Part shown: one piece after another, positions 7,315 to 16,025 of the stretch
Layout: every line of letters starts with the position of its first letter
Numbering within the stretch: the stretch's first letter is position 1
Assembly (NCBI RefSeq): GCF_003201875.1
Contig: NZ_QJKD01000003.1
Coordinates: 124,001 to 188,000 of the forward strand
DNA from: Hungatella effluvii
GTDB taxonomy: Bacteria; Bacillota; Clostridia; Lachnospirales; Lachnospiraceae
Length of the DNA: 64,000 nucleotides
Direction: 5' to 3'
Translations under genes and position numbers: made by a program
Notes under the pieces: model-generated
The model's input: only the letters and a program-made list of their open reading frames with translations
What the model was told of the DNA's origin: nothing
Databases searched by the model: none

Positions 7315-8268
7315 TTATTCTGCCATCGCCCCGTCAGGGCCAAAGGTATAAGATGCCCCGTCGATGGTCATAGTTGTGTCGTGAATCATGGCGCCGTTGG
7401 AATCTAAGTAGTACCACTTACCGTCTACCGAGACCCAGCCGGTCTGTTTCACGTAATTCTTCGTATAATACCAGTTTCCGTCTACATGCTTCCAGCCTTC
7501 CGCCGGAATCAGTGTTCCGTAATCCACAAAGGAGAATTCGATGGTCACGTCACCGGTGATTCCATCTACCTTTCCCTTATCCGTGCACTGCCATATGGTT
7601 CTGTTCTGGCAGTTGTTGATGGTTCCGTACCTCGCATACCAGATATCGTACGGAATCTGGCTGATATCCATATGATTGGTCAGCCACTCGTTGTTCGCAT
7701 AGACGACTGGCCGGTATCCTGCGTCGGCTATCACTTTGCAGAATGCGTTAATATTGTCGGTGATCTGCTGCTTCGTCAGACCGTTGTCCAGCAGGTGCTG
7801 CGATTCCACATCATACGCGATCGGATACGATACAGGATAGTCCCGCACCATCTTTAACACGTAATTCGCCTCGTCTATGGCGCTCTGGGTGTCGAGTGCC
7901 TGTGTGTAGAAAAATACGCCGGTCTTAATCCCGTTTTCCGACGCTCCCTGCATGTTCATGGAATAGTAGGGATCCATGTCCTTGTAGTATCCGATTCTGA
8001 TCATGGCGAAATTCACGCCGTCGGCCGCGACCTTTGCCCAGTCGATGCCTCCCTTGTCCGCGTTCGCCCGGTTCTGATACTTCGTCACGGTAATGCCTTT
8101 CTCCAGCGCTCCCGCTATGGGCGCCCCCGACGCGTCCACATACTGACCGTTTTCCTTGTCCCACGGCTCTGCCGCTGCCGCCGTAAACGGCACAGCAGCC
8201 ATCATCATGACGGCCATCAGTCCCGCCGCCAGACGGATTCCTTTTTTCTCGTTCCTGATTTTACTCAT
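7315..8268 (-). CDS. GH25 muramidase with cell-wall-binding repeats
   Basis: About 317 residues: a signal peptide (residues about 5-31, ending FTAAAAEP), a glycoside hydrolase family 25 domain at about 55-240, then wall-binding repeats (GNWYYTKNYVKQTGW, GKWYYLDSNGAMIHD). The catalytic DxE is present in YPIAYDVES and the end strand in IEFSFVDYG. The first conserved acidic motif, usually GIDVSxxQ, reads GITVTKYQN, so the family's N-terminal Asp is Thr here. Expected role: cleavage of peptidoglycan at MurNAc-GlcNAc bonds during wall turnover. The ATG at 8268 is chosen because GGAGG is 5 nt upstream; a TTG start further out overlaps that site. Confidence 0.88.
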   Translation of the reverse strand: MSKIRNEKKGIRLAAGLMAVMMMAAVPFTAAAAEPWDKENGQYVDASGAPIAGALEKGITVTKYQNRANADKGGIDWAKVAADGVNFAMIRIGYYKDMDPYYSMNMQGASENGIKTGVFFYTQALDTQSAIDEANYVLKMVRDYPVSYPIAYDVESQHLLDNGLTKQQITDNINAFCKVIADAGYRPVVYANNEWLTNHMDISQIPYDIWYARYGTINNCQNRTIWQCTDKGKVDGITGDVTIEFSFVDYGTLIPAEGWKHVDGNWYYTKNYVKQTGWVSVDGKWYYLDSNGAMIHDTTMTIDGASYTFGPDGAMAE

Positions 8269-8308
8269 TCCTTCCTCCAATTCGTTACTACACTAATACA
8301 GCGTTGCG

Positions 8309-9442
8309 TCAGTCCGATTCCCTGCGGAACACATTAATATCGTGAAGCAGTGTCTTCACACTGTAGATCAGGGAATCAAATGCCCCGAACTCATACAGAT
8401 TCAGAAACAGCATGCCGATGGGCACCGCCAGGATCATACCTGCGACTCCGCTGATCTTAAAGCCCAGATACAGAAACAACAGCGTTGCAAGAGGATCCAG
8501 CCCCATGGTATCGCCTACGATCTTCGGTTCTATGACACGCCTCAGTACCTGTGTGAGCACATAGAGCGCAAGCATCCCCACTGCAAAGGCAGTATCTCCT
8601 GAAAAGAGCCTGATCACCGCCCAGGGAATCAGGATCGTCCCGGTTCCCAGCACAGGAAGAAAGTCCAGGAAGGCCACAATAACGGCGATCAGAAGAGCGT
8701 AATCGACTCTCAGGACCAGAAGGCCGACAGCAAGCACCACTGCGATCACAAACATGATCTTGAACTGTGCGAGAAAATAGCCTCCCACCAGATGCTTTAC
8801 ATCTTTTTTCAAATACTTATAATACTTCGATCCGCCCTCCGGCATGTTTTTCTTAAAGAATTCCAGTATCTTATCGCGGTCCACGATAAATAAGTAGGAC
8901 GAAAAGATCGTGACAATCGTATATACCAGTGCCGCGGGAATACTCTTAACCACATTGCCGGCGACGGTCACGGTAGGGCTTGCGATCTTCTGCACTGCCA
9001 GATTCAAATACTCCCCGATATGTCCGAAGAACTGGTTTACGGAGTCTGAAACGCTCTGGGGCAGGAACTGCAGGAGCCGCTCCACTTGAATCAACATCTT
9101 CTGGACTTCCACGGAAGCCGATTCATAATACTTCGGGATGTCGCCCACGAAACCGACGGCCTCCGTTACCAGCTTCGTAATCACAAAATAAAGAAGCGTG
9201 ATAATAAGCGCCAGAACCGCCACCACAATCAGCATGGAGCTGTGCTTTCTCACGATCTTCACCCGTTTTTCCAGAAACTTCACCAGCGGATTGGCTATCA
9301 TCGCAATAATCCAGCCGATGACAAACGGCAGGAAAAACTTTAAAAAACGCGGTCCTATAAAACAGACCAGCCAGATAACAAGCAGGGGTATGACAATATT
9401 AAGAATTAACCTGCAGTACTTCTTCCAATTATTCATAATCAT
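8309..9442 (-). CDS. AI-2E family permease (YtvI-like)
   Basis: About 377 residues with seven to eight membrane segments, beginning NNWKKYCRLILNIVIPLLVIW. The conserved C-terminal block (VPIGMLFLNLYEFGAFD, preceded by RRVIEPKIVGDTMGLDPLATL) is typical of the AI-2E exporter superfamily; clostridial homologues are annotated as sporulation integral membrane protein YtvI. The transported substrate is unknown. ATG 9442 has GAGG 7 nt upstream; GTG 9445 is next to it. A consensus-like promoter sits so close (9454-9482) that the transcript starts almost at the ribosome site. Confidence 0.85.
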   Translation of the reverse strand: MIMNNWKKYCRLILNIVIPLLVIWLVCFIGPRFLKFFLPFVIGWIIAMIANPLVKFLEKRVKIVRKHSSMLIVVAVLALIITLLYFVITKLVTEAVGFVGDIPKYYESASVEVQKMLIQVERLLQFLPQSVSDSVNQFFGHIGEYLNLAVQKIASPTVTVAGNVVKSIPAALVYTIVTIFSSYLFIVDRDKILEFFKKNMPEGGSKYYKYLKKDVKHLVGGYFLAQFKIMFVIAVVLAVGLLVLRVDYALLIAVIVAFLDFLPVLGTGTILIPWAVIRLFSGDTAFAVGMLALYVLTQVLRRVIEPKIVGDTMGLDPLATLLFLYLGFKISGVAGMILAVPIGMLFLNLYEFGAFDSLIYSVKTLLHDINVFRRESD

Positions 9443-9453
9443 CACCTGTCCTC

Positions 9454-9482
9454 ATTATACTCCCCGGCCGGAACCATTACAA
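9454..9482 (-). promoter_or_regulatory. Promoter of the YtvI-like gene
   Basis: On the minus strand TTGTAA (9477-9482), 17-nt spacer, TATAAT (9454-9459). The expected start lies within the GAGGACAGG ribosome site, giving a near-leaderless mRNA. Confidence 0.75.
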
Positions 9483-9489
9483 GCCGAAA

Positions 9490-9515
9490 AAGCCGCCGCG
9501 CGCGGCGGTTTTTTT
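9490..9515 (-). terminator. Terminator of the hisC operon
   Basis: Perfect GC-rich dyad CCGCCGCG/CGCGGCGG at 9493-9508, flanked by A5 and T7 runs, so it can act in both directions. On the minus strand it follows hisC. Confidence 0.9.
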
Positions 9516-9589
9516 GACCCTCGCGGCAGTCGCCAAATGGACGCGCCAGCGTGTCCGTTTGGCTCGTTGCCCGCGGGAATGAAGAAAAT

Positions 9590-10642
9590 CTAAAGATATT
9601 CTTTCAAAAAGCAGTATAGAGCCTCCATCTCCTCATCGGTTCCGATGGTAATGCGCAGATAGTTGTCAATCCGCGGCTGATTAAAGTACCGCACAAAGAT
9701 GCTGTTCTGCCGGAGTGCCTCATAGATATCTTTCGCCCTGGCGGTCTCATGGGACGCAAAGATAAAGTTCGCCATGGATTCAGGGAAGGTAAAGCCAAGT
9801 TCATGAAGCCTCAGCTTCGCCTGTTCTCTCGTATGGATAATCTTCTCCACCGTATCCTGGAAATACGCCCGGTCTTCCACGGCCTTCGCCCCCAGAATCT
9901 GGGACGGCATATTCATGGTATAGGAGTTGTAAGAGTATTTCACATCATTCAAGGCGCGGATTAAGGCCGGATTCCCAATGGCATAGCCGATTCTCATGCC
10001 CGCCATGGATCTCGACTTACTGAAAGTCTGCACAACCAGAAGATTTTCATACTTCCTGGTCAGCTTAAGCGCGCTGGTTCCGCCAAAATCGATGTAGGCC
10101 TCGTCCACAATCACCACAGAGTCCTGGTTATGGGAAACGATGTCCTCCACCTCCGAAAGCGGCATATAGAGCCCGGTAGGCGCATTGGGATTAGGGAAAA
10201 TAATTCCGCCATTCTCACGGTAATACTCTTCTTTCACAATCTTGAAATTCTCATCCAGAGCCGGTTTCTCATAGGGCACGCCGAAAAGCTCCGCCCAAAC
10301 CGGATAGAAGGAATAGGAGATGTCCGGGAAAAGCACCGGCTTATCGGAGTTGAAAAAGGTCATGAACGCCATGGCGATCACGTCGTCGGATCCCACCCCT
10401 ACAAAGATTTCATCTCTATCCACTTTATAATATTCGGAAAGTGCGTCCACAAGAACCGAGGATGCAGGATCCGGATATTTTCTGAACAGATCGTAATCCA
10501 TCTCCTTAAGTGCTGCGCTTACGCCCGGCGTCGGCGGATAGGGATTCTCATTCGTATTTAACTTGACTAAATGACTGCCCTTCGGCTGGTCTCCCGGCAC
10601 GTAAGGGACTACTTTTCTGATATTTGCCTCCCATGGTTTCAT
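9590..10642 (-). CDS. hisC: Histidinol-phosphate aminotransferase
   Basis: About 350 residues, fold-type I PLP aminotransferase. It has NTNENPYPPTPGV near the N-terminus, NPNAPTG, VDEAYIDFGG and the PLP lysine in TFSKSRSMAGMRIGY, and it ends with NYLRITIGTDEEM. These are hallmarks of HisC, which converts imidazole-acetol phosphate and glutamate to histidinol phosphate in the cytoplasm. ATG 10642 is supported by GGGAGG 7 nt upstream. It lies 14 bp behind another aminotransferase gene and probably shares its transcript. No other his gene is nearby, so use on aromatic amino acids is possible. Confidence 0.88.
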   Translation of the reverse strand: MKPWEANIRKVVPYVPGDQPKGSHLVKLNTNENPYPPTPGVSAALKEMDYDLFRKYPDPASSVLVDALSEYYKVDRDEIFVGVGSDDVIAMAFMTFFNSDKPVLFPDISYSFYPVWAELFGVPYEKPALDENFKIVKEEYYRENGGIIFPNPNAPTGLYMPLSEVEDIVSHNQDSVVIVDEAYIDFGGTSALKLTRKYENLLVVQTFSKSRSMAGMRIGYAIGNPALIRALNDVKYSYNSYTMNMPSQILGAKAVEDRAYFQDTVEKIIHTREQAKLRLHELGFTFPESMANFIFASHETARAKDIYEALRQNSIFVRYFNQPRIDNYLRITIGTDEEMEALYCFLKEYL

Positions 10643-10656
10643 CGCTCTTCCTCCCG

Positions 10657-11847
10657 TCATGAAAGTCCGTACTCTCCGGCAACCGCTTCAAAGGCCGGCA
10701 GAGACCGCTCAATCTGCTCATAAGACACACAATAGGAAATTCTCACATAACCCGGACAGGCAAATGAGGTTCCCGGCACCACCAGCAGGCGGTGCTTCTT
10801 GCATACTTCACTGAAAGCCCTGTCATCTGCTTCCGGAGATTTTACAAACAGATAGAATGCGCCTTCCGGACGGATACACTCGAATCCAAATCCCGTAAGG
10901 CCGTTGTAAAGGAGATTCCGGTTCCTGTCATAGGCCTCCACGTTTACTTTCTCATCTATACAGCGCATGATCACCCGCTGCATCAGAGAAGGAGCGTTCA
11001 CGCAGCCGAGAACACGGTTGGCAATGGTCGCCGCAGCGATGACTGCCTTTGAATCCTCCAGCTCATCCGGAATCACCAGATACCCGATCCGCTCTCCCGG
11101 AAGCGACAGGGACTTGCTGTAAGAGTAGCAGACAACCGTGTTATGGTAGAACGGAGTCACATAAGGCACCTCCACCCCGTCATACGCCAGCTCCCGGTAG
11201 GGCTCGTCCGATATCAGCACGATGGAAGTCTTGTACTCCTCTTCCTTTGCCTTCATAACTGCCGCAATCTGTTCCAGCGTCTCCGGCGAATAGACCACTC
11301 CGGTGGGATTGTTCGGTGTATTGATGATGACCGCCTTCGTCCGTTTCGTAATCTTCTCTTTCAGCTCCGAGATGTTCGGCTGAAATGAGGAGGTATTCGG
11401 GGACACCGTCACCAGCACTCCGTCGTAATTTCTCACATAGGCGCCGTACTCCATAAAATAGGGGGCAAATACGATCACTTCATCTCCCGGGTCCAGAACC
11501 GTCTTTAAAATAACGTTCATACCGCTGGCTGCGCCCACGGTCATCAGAATATTCTCCAGATGGAACTGGGTGCCGAATCTCCGGTTCAACGACTGTGCAA
11601 CCGCATCCCGGACATCCTCGAAACCCGCATTGCTCATGTAACCATGGACCATGGTAGACACTTCTTCCGCCACGATATCCGTAATCGCCCGGTTCACCGC
11701 CTCCGGCGCCGGCACATTGGGATTGCCAAGGCTGAAATCATAGACATTCTCCGGTCCGTAGATGGCGGCCAGGCGTTTTCCTTCTTCAAACATGGCCCGA
11801 ATGGCAGAATTATTCTCAACAAGGGGCCTCATCTTCTCAGCTATCAT
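10657..11847 (-). CDS. Pyridoxal-phosphate aminotransferase (class I/II, aspartate aminotransferase-like)
   Basis: 396 residues. Landmarks: SLGNPNVPAP, YFMEYGAYV, NTPNNPTGVVYS, ISDEPYRELAY, PLP lysine in SYSKSLSLPGERIGY, and a C-terminal VRISYC. This places it in the class I aminotransferases that act on aspartate or aromatic amino acids; the substrate cannot be fixed from sequence. It is first in a two-gene unit with hisC. Upstream on the minus strand is a TATACT with an extended TG (11922-11927) that may be its promoter. Confidence 0.85.
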   Translation of the reverse strand: MIAEKMRPLVENNSAIRAMFEEGKRLAAIYGPENVYDFSLGNPNVPAPEAVNRAITDIVAEEVSTMVHGYMSNAGFEDVRDAVAQSLNRRFGTQFHLENILMTVGAASGMNVILKTVLDPGDEVIVFAPYFMEYGAYVRNYDGVLVTVSPNTSSFQPNISELKEKITKRTKAVIINTPNNPTGVVYSPETLEQIAAVMKAKEEEYKTSIVLISDEPYRELAYDGVEVPYVTPFYHNTVVCYSYSKSLSLPGERIGYLVIPDELEDSKAVIAAATIANRVLGCVNAPSLMQRVIMRCIDEKVNVEAYDRNRNLLYNGLTGFGFECIRPEGAFYLFVKSPEADDRAFSEVCKKHRLLVVPGTSFACPGYVRISYCVSYEQIERSLPAFEAVAGEYGLS

Positions 11848-11963
11848 ATCCTCATTCCCTCACTTTTTTCTGAATTTATGGCTGGTACTGCATTGCGTAA
11901 ACTACCTCACCAAGTGCTCATAGTATACCATACCAGAAACTCAAGGTCTATAACAAAAATGAA

Positions 11964-12014
11964 GAGCCGGGGACAGCTGCAGGCGTCTTTTCACACCTGG
12001 CAGTTCCCCGGCTC
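11964..12014 (-). terminator. Terminator of the large GGDEF/EAL gene
   Basis: On the minus strand GAGCCGGGGAACTGCC pairs with GCAGCTGTCCCCGGCTC around an 18-nt loop and is followed by TTCATTTTTG. Confidence 0.85.
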
Positions 12015-12030
12015 CCGGTCTCATTTACGG

Positions 12031-15000
12031 CTAATCCACGATTTCTTCTCCGCAGCGCAGGCAGATGCCTTTCCCTCGGGAAGACGCCATTTCAAGCGCC
12101 TGCTCCGCCTTTTTGTAAAGATCATCAAAGTCTGCGCTTCCGTCCGCAGCCATCACATATCCCGCGTTGATGGAAGGCCGGATCTTTGCCGACTCCAGGG
12201 ACAGCTCCAGCTTCATATCCGCCATCAGCTGTTCCAGCTTCCTGCACATATCCCTGCTCCCAATATTTTTACAGAGCACCAGGATCTCATAGCCGCTGAT
12301 CCGGCAGACGATATCCTCCTCACGGAAAAAACTCTTCAGCTTCTCCACGCTGTTCACCAGGATTCGTTCCCCGCTCATCTGTCCCAGCGCCTCATTCACC
12401 TCTGGAAACCCGTGAAACCGGAACAGTGCCAGCGCAGACGGCTGGCCTCTGCGCCTGGATATCCACTCCTTCATCAGCGGAATCCCCGTCTCCCGGTTAT
12501 GGAGACCCGTCAGCAGATCCGTCTCTGCAGGCCTGCACCGCTCCAGTTCTTCCAATCGTTTTCTGCACTCTTTTATCTCCTGGCGCAATGCCATAATCTC
12601 ATCGATATCCAGGATGACTCCATATAAAAATGTGGTGCCATTCCAGTGTTTTCGTCTCGCCTGATAGCGGATCCATACATATCCCGTCTTCGTCCGCATA
12701 CGGAATTCCAGGCTGTATACCGTCCGTTCCTCCGCCATAACAGCGGACAACACCCGTTCCCGGTCGCCGGGATGGATGAGCGAAACCATCTGATTCTGAT
12801 ACTCCTCCTCCAGCTCACGACCGGCAATTCCGAGAATTTCCAGAAAACGCCTGCTCACGTAGAGAAGCTCCATGTCCTCCGTCCACCGGCAGCAATGAAA
12901 ACCGCCCGGAACACCGGAATCCAGAAACTCCAGTTCGTCGTTCTGCAGCTCAATGGGTTCTCCGGCCGTCTTAAGCATCTGGGGCTCAAATGCGCCTTCA
13001 TCTCCGTTGATATTTAGTACATCCGCGAGAATCCGCTGGGAGGAAGCCAGCTTCTCTTCCTGTCGTTTTATCTTTGTCACGTCGCTGACCGATCCATAGA
13101 ACAGCCTATGGCCATCCCTTTCCTTTAAGAAAAAGATGCGCAGGGAAATCCACATCAGCTCTCCGCTCAGCCTGTAGCGCCGTATGATACCTTCCGATCC
13201 CTTCAGCGGATTTCTGCAGGCCGCCTCGAAGAGCTCCAGCACCTTGCCCTGGTCATCCTCGTGTATCTGCGCCATAATAAATTTCCTGCGTTCCTCCAGA
13301 TCGATGGGATTACAGCCGGTCACCCGGTAATACCCCTCGTTCACAGAAAGCAGCTCGATCTTTTCCCCGCAGACATCGTAAAGTGCCATTCCGCCCAGCA
13401 TATTATTGAGGATTACCTCGCTGGTCACATCCTTATTGACCAGGTCCTCCAGGCGGAGTTCCTCCAGCTGATGGGCCTGAATACCGCGGTAATCCACATT
13501 CTCCTCATGGAGAAGCAGCGGTTCAAACTGATCAATCGGCATCGGACGGTAGTAGTAATAGCCCTGCCCGTAGATACAGCCCACATTTCTCAGGAAATCC
13601 ACCTGCTCTTTTTTCTCCACGCCCTCTGCGATCACCCGCAGCTGCGTCAGCCTCGCCATGCGGACGATGGTCTCCAGGATTCCCATGCCGCGGTTCTGGC
13701 TGTACTCGTTCATATCCAGAAATTTCGTGTCGATCTTGATGACATCCACATTTACATCCTTTAACATGTTGAGCGAGGAGTATCCGCTTCCAAAGTCGTC
13801 CATAAAGACGGTAAAGCCCGCATTCCGCAGATCGATCACCACCTGGCGAATGAGATTGTAATCCTCGGCGTAGGCGCTTTCCGTGATCTCGATGGCCAGG
13901 AGCGCCGGATCGATCCCATACCGGCTCGTAAGCTCTGCAAACGTATTCGTAACGTTCATGGAATAGATATCGATTCTGGAGACATTGACCGCGATCGGAA
14001 TCGGCTTATGCCCCGCAGCGATCCAGTCGTGAAGCCTTCCGCACACCATATCCCAGACGTAAAGGTCCAGATTGGTAATAAAGCCGTTGCTCTCCAGAAG
14101 GGGAATAAATTCTCCCGGCTGTACGATGCCCCTTACGGGATGGTTCCATCTGACCAGCGATTCCAGGCCGATAATCTTCCCTGTCAGCATATTGCACTGG
14201 GGCTGGGCGTAGAAGATAAACTCCCGGTTATCCAGGGCCCTCTGAACCTCCGACAGAAGCACCTGGTCGTCCTCCATCTTCTTTTTCATTCCCGCGTCGT
14301 ACCGCCCTGTACGGTTTAGGTAATTCCCCTTGACCGAGGAAAGGGCGATGGAGGCTCTGTCATACATCATGCTGATAGATAGATTCCAGTCCTCTATCTC
14401 GTAGACACCGAAAGCCGGAAGGAAACCGGCGCTTCCCCCGTACTGCTTCACAAAATGCTTAATTCCCCGCTCCAGATTCCCAAGAACCAACTCATCTCTC
14501 GGAATGATGATGGCAAAATCATCGCCGCCCATATAGCCGGCCATGGAATCGCACTGCTTTTCGACTTCTTTTAACTGTTCCGCAATGCTGATCAGGAACC
14601 GGTCCCCGGCCTCCTCCCCGAACCATTCGTTAAACAGCTTGAAATGCTCAATATCGATGGCGACCATGCTGAACCTTGTGCCGCGCTTTTCCCGGAGAAA
14701 CTGTTCCGCTCTCTCCAGAAACGGGCCGTACCGGTACAGTCCCATCATGGAATCCTTCTCTTCCAGCCTGCTTCCGCCTCTGTCCGATGCCGCAGTCTCC
14801 TGCTTTTTCTGATGATCGATGTCCTGGATAAAGACCATGATAACCGTCTTATCCTGCTCCCCCGTCCGCAGCAGCACGGCGGTCTGGGCCACCCAGCAGT
14901 ACTCTCCTGACACAAGAAGCTTCCGGAATTCCCCTCTTATGGTGTGATTTTTTCCGCTCAGGCGCTGTGACAGCGTATCAAAATTCCAGAACTCCAGGAA

Positions 15001-15504
15001 ACGCTCCCGGTCCTCCGGATCAATCATGTGATCCGCAACCTCCATACACATGGTATCCAGGCTTCCCTCCATGGCAGGAATCACGTATTTCCCATTCTGA
15101 TGGAAAAGTATCTTATAGGTATTCTCTGCCAGATTTAACTCGAACAGCTCTTCATAGACACTGGTCTCCGTCAAATCGTAAAACAGGCTCATGCTCTGCC
15201 TGTCCACGATCTTAAAGAGCATCAGCCAGCACCGCCCGCGCCCAGGCCACTCAATCTGTCCCGACGACAATTCAAGCCACTGCCGGTTCACCGCGTCGTA
15301 AAACAGAATACGGCTGCAGTCCTCCTTCATGCCCGGACAGCCGCTGCACGGAGAATCTCCATTACAGATTCCCTGATAACAGGTGATCCCTACTCTTAAA
15401 TTCGGGCAGACAGCCTTTGCTGTTTCATTGAAGTAGACAATCCTGTAATCTTCGTCTATAACATAAATGCCGGTACCTTCTCCAGCCACTGGCAATTGAT
15501 CCAT
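12031..15504 (-). CDS. PAS-GGDEF-EAL-PAS-PAS-GGDEF protein for cyclic di-GMP turnover
   Basis: 1157 residues, no clear membrane span. Order: an N-terminal PAS-like domain with a Cys cluster (CYQGICNGDSPCSGCPG, about 42-60); a second sensor segment; GGDEF domain 1 with intact GGDDF near residue 326; EAL domain (about 400-660) with ESLVRW in place of EALxRW, EITESAY, DDFGSGYSSL and AEGVE; two PAS domains (about 690-1000); and a second GGDEF-like domain at the end whose active site reads SGYEI (about 1071), so it is probably inactive. Expected: both cyclase and phosphodiesterase potential, with the EAL core largely intact. The ATG has GAGGCGG upstream and a strong promoter (15562-15590). Confidence 0.9.
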   Translation of the reverse strand: MDQLPVAGEGTGIYVIDEDYRIVYFNETAKAVCPNLRVGITCYQGICNGDSPCSGCPGMKEDCSRILFYDAVNRQWLELSSGQIEWPGRGRCWLMLFKIVDRQSMSLFYDLTETSVYEELFELNLAENTYKILFHQNGKYVIPAMEGSLDTMCMEVADHMIDPEDRERFLEFWNFDTLSQRLSGKNHTIRGEFRKLLVSGEYCWVAQTAVLLRTGEQDKTVIMVFIQDIDHQKKQETAASDRGGSRLEEKDSMMGLYRYGPFLERAEQFLREKRGTRFSMVAIDIEHFKLFNEWFGEEAGDRFLISIAEQLKEVEKQCDSMAGYMGGDDFAIIIPRDELVLGNLERGIKHFVKQYGGSAGFLPAFGVYEIEDWNLSISMMYDRASIALSSVKGNYLNRTGRYDAGMKKKMEDDQVLLSEVQRALDNREFIFYAQPQCNMLTGKIIGLESLVRWNHPVRGIVQPGEFIPLLESNGFITNLDLYVWDMVCGRLHDWIAAGHKPIPIAVNVSRIDIYSMNVTNTFAELTSRYGIDPALLAIEITESAYAEDYNLIRQVVIDLRNAGFTVFMDDFGSGYSSLNMLKDVNVDVIKIDTKFLDMNEYSQNRGMGILETIVRMARLTQLRVIAEGVEKKEQVDFLRNVGCIYGQGYYYYRPMPIDQFEPLLLHEENVDYRGIQAHQLEELRLEDLVNKDVTSEVILNNMLGGMALYDVCGEKIELLSVNEGYYRVTGCNPIDLEERRKFIMAQIHEDDQGKVLELFEAACRNPLKGSEGIIRRYRLSGELMWISLRIFFLKERDGHRLFYGSVSDVTKIKRQEEKLASSQRILADVLNINGDEGAFEPQMLKTAGEPIELQNDELEFLDSGVPGGFHCCRWTEDMELLYVSRRFLEILGIAGRELEEEYQNQMVSLIHPGDRERVLSAVMAEERTVYSLEFRMRTKTGYVWIRYQARRKHWNGTTFLYGVILDIDEIMALRQEIKECRKRLEELERCRPAETDLLTGLHNRETGIPLMKEWISRRRGQPSALALFRFHGFPEVNEALGQMSGERILVNSVEKLKSFFREEDIVCRISGYEILVLCKNIGSRDMCRKLEQLMADMKLELSLESAKIRPSINAGYVMAADGSADFDDLYKKAEQALEMASSRGKGICLRCGEEIVD

Positions 15505-15561
15505 ACGTTCCGCCTCTCTGCCGCAGTCAATACCGTCGGCATTCTATCGCAATTATTATCT

Positions 15562-15590
15562 ATTATAAGCTATGGGAGGGGGTACGTCAA
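15562..15590 (-). promoter_or_regulatory. Promoter of the large GGDEF/EAL gene
   Basis: On the minus strand TTGACG (15585-15590), 17-nt spacer, TATAAT (15562-15567), about 58 nt before the start codon. Confidence 0.85.
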
Positions 15591-15629
15591 CAAAACGAAA
15601 TTGATGTTGGGCGGGGAAATTTGCGGTAG

Positions 15630-15916
15630 TTACAGTTCATGCCCCACCAGGGACACCGCAGTCCGGTTCGGCCGGGCAGGCTTCCTCAGCCTTTCCAGTT
15701 CCGGTTTCGGGCATAAGAAGTTCTAAACGTGCAGAATTTTTCTAAAAACCAGGTGAAATTCCCAAACTCGCTGCGCTCAGACAAGTGGGAATTTCACCTG
15801 AACGAAAAATTTTGCGCGTTAAGAACTTCTAATACCCTGCAAAGTCACTGGAAAGGCTGAGGAAGCCTGCCCGACCGAACCGGACTGCGGTGCCCCTGGT
15901 AGGGCGTGAACTGTAA
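15630..15916. repeat. Large palindromic element, copy 1 (inverted core orientation)
   Basis: 287 bp. The outer arm TTACAGTTCATGCCCCACC ... through CCTCAGCCTTTCCAG pairs almost perfectly with its complement at 15847-15916. The inner core has two related but distinct halves: one reads CCGGTTTCGGGCATAAG then AGTTCTAAACGTGCAG, the other TGACTTTGCAGGGTATTAG then AGTTCTTAACGCGCA when complemented. The loop region carries GAGCGCAGCGAG between GGGAATTTC blocks. The core is shared with copies 2 and 3 but lies in the opposite orientation, and the outer arms are unrelated to theirs. It fills most of the 520-bp gap between the GGDEF/EAL gene and dapF; no coding sequence is seen in the gap. Confidence 0.9.
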
Positions 15917-15937
15917 ATCGCGGTACAGAACTAAAAA

Positions 15938-16001
15938 GCGGGTGAAATTTGCCCGCATAAAGATGTATACAGGATACATCCTTCCGGCAAGTTTCACCCG
16001 C
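15938..16001 (-). terminator. Terminator of the ddl-dapF operon
   Basis: On the minus strand GCGGGTGAAA pairs with TTTCACCCGC and is followed by TTTTTAG. An inner hairpin GATGTAT/ATACATC sits in the loop. A strong, branched intrinsic terminator 24 bp after dapF. Confidence 0.92.
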
Positions 16002-16025
16002 TTTTCAAGCTGTCAATACCAGGAC

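Noticed and set aside
11560..12627. 355-residue open frame on the plus strand
   Set aside because: It crosses the start of the aminotransferase gene, a terminator and the end of the GGDEF/EAL gene; composition is that of an antisense shadow.
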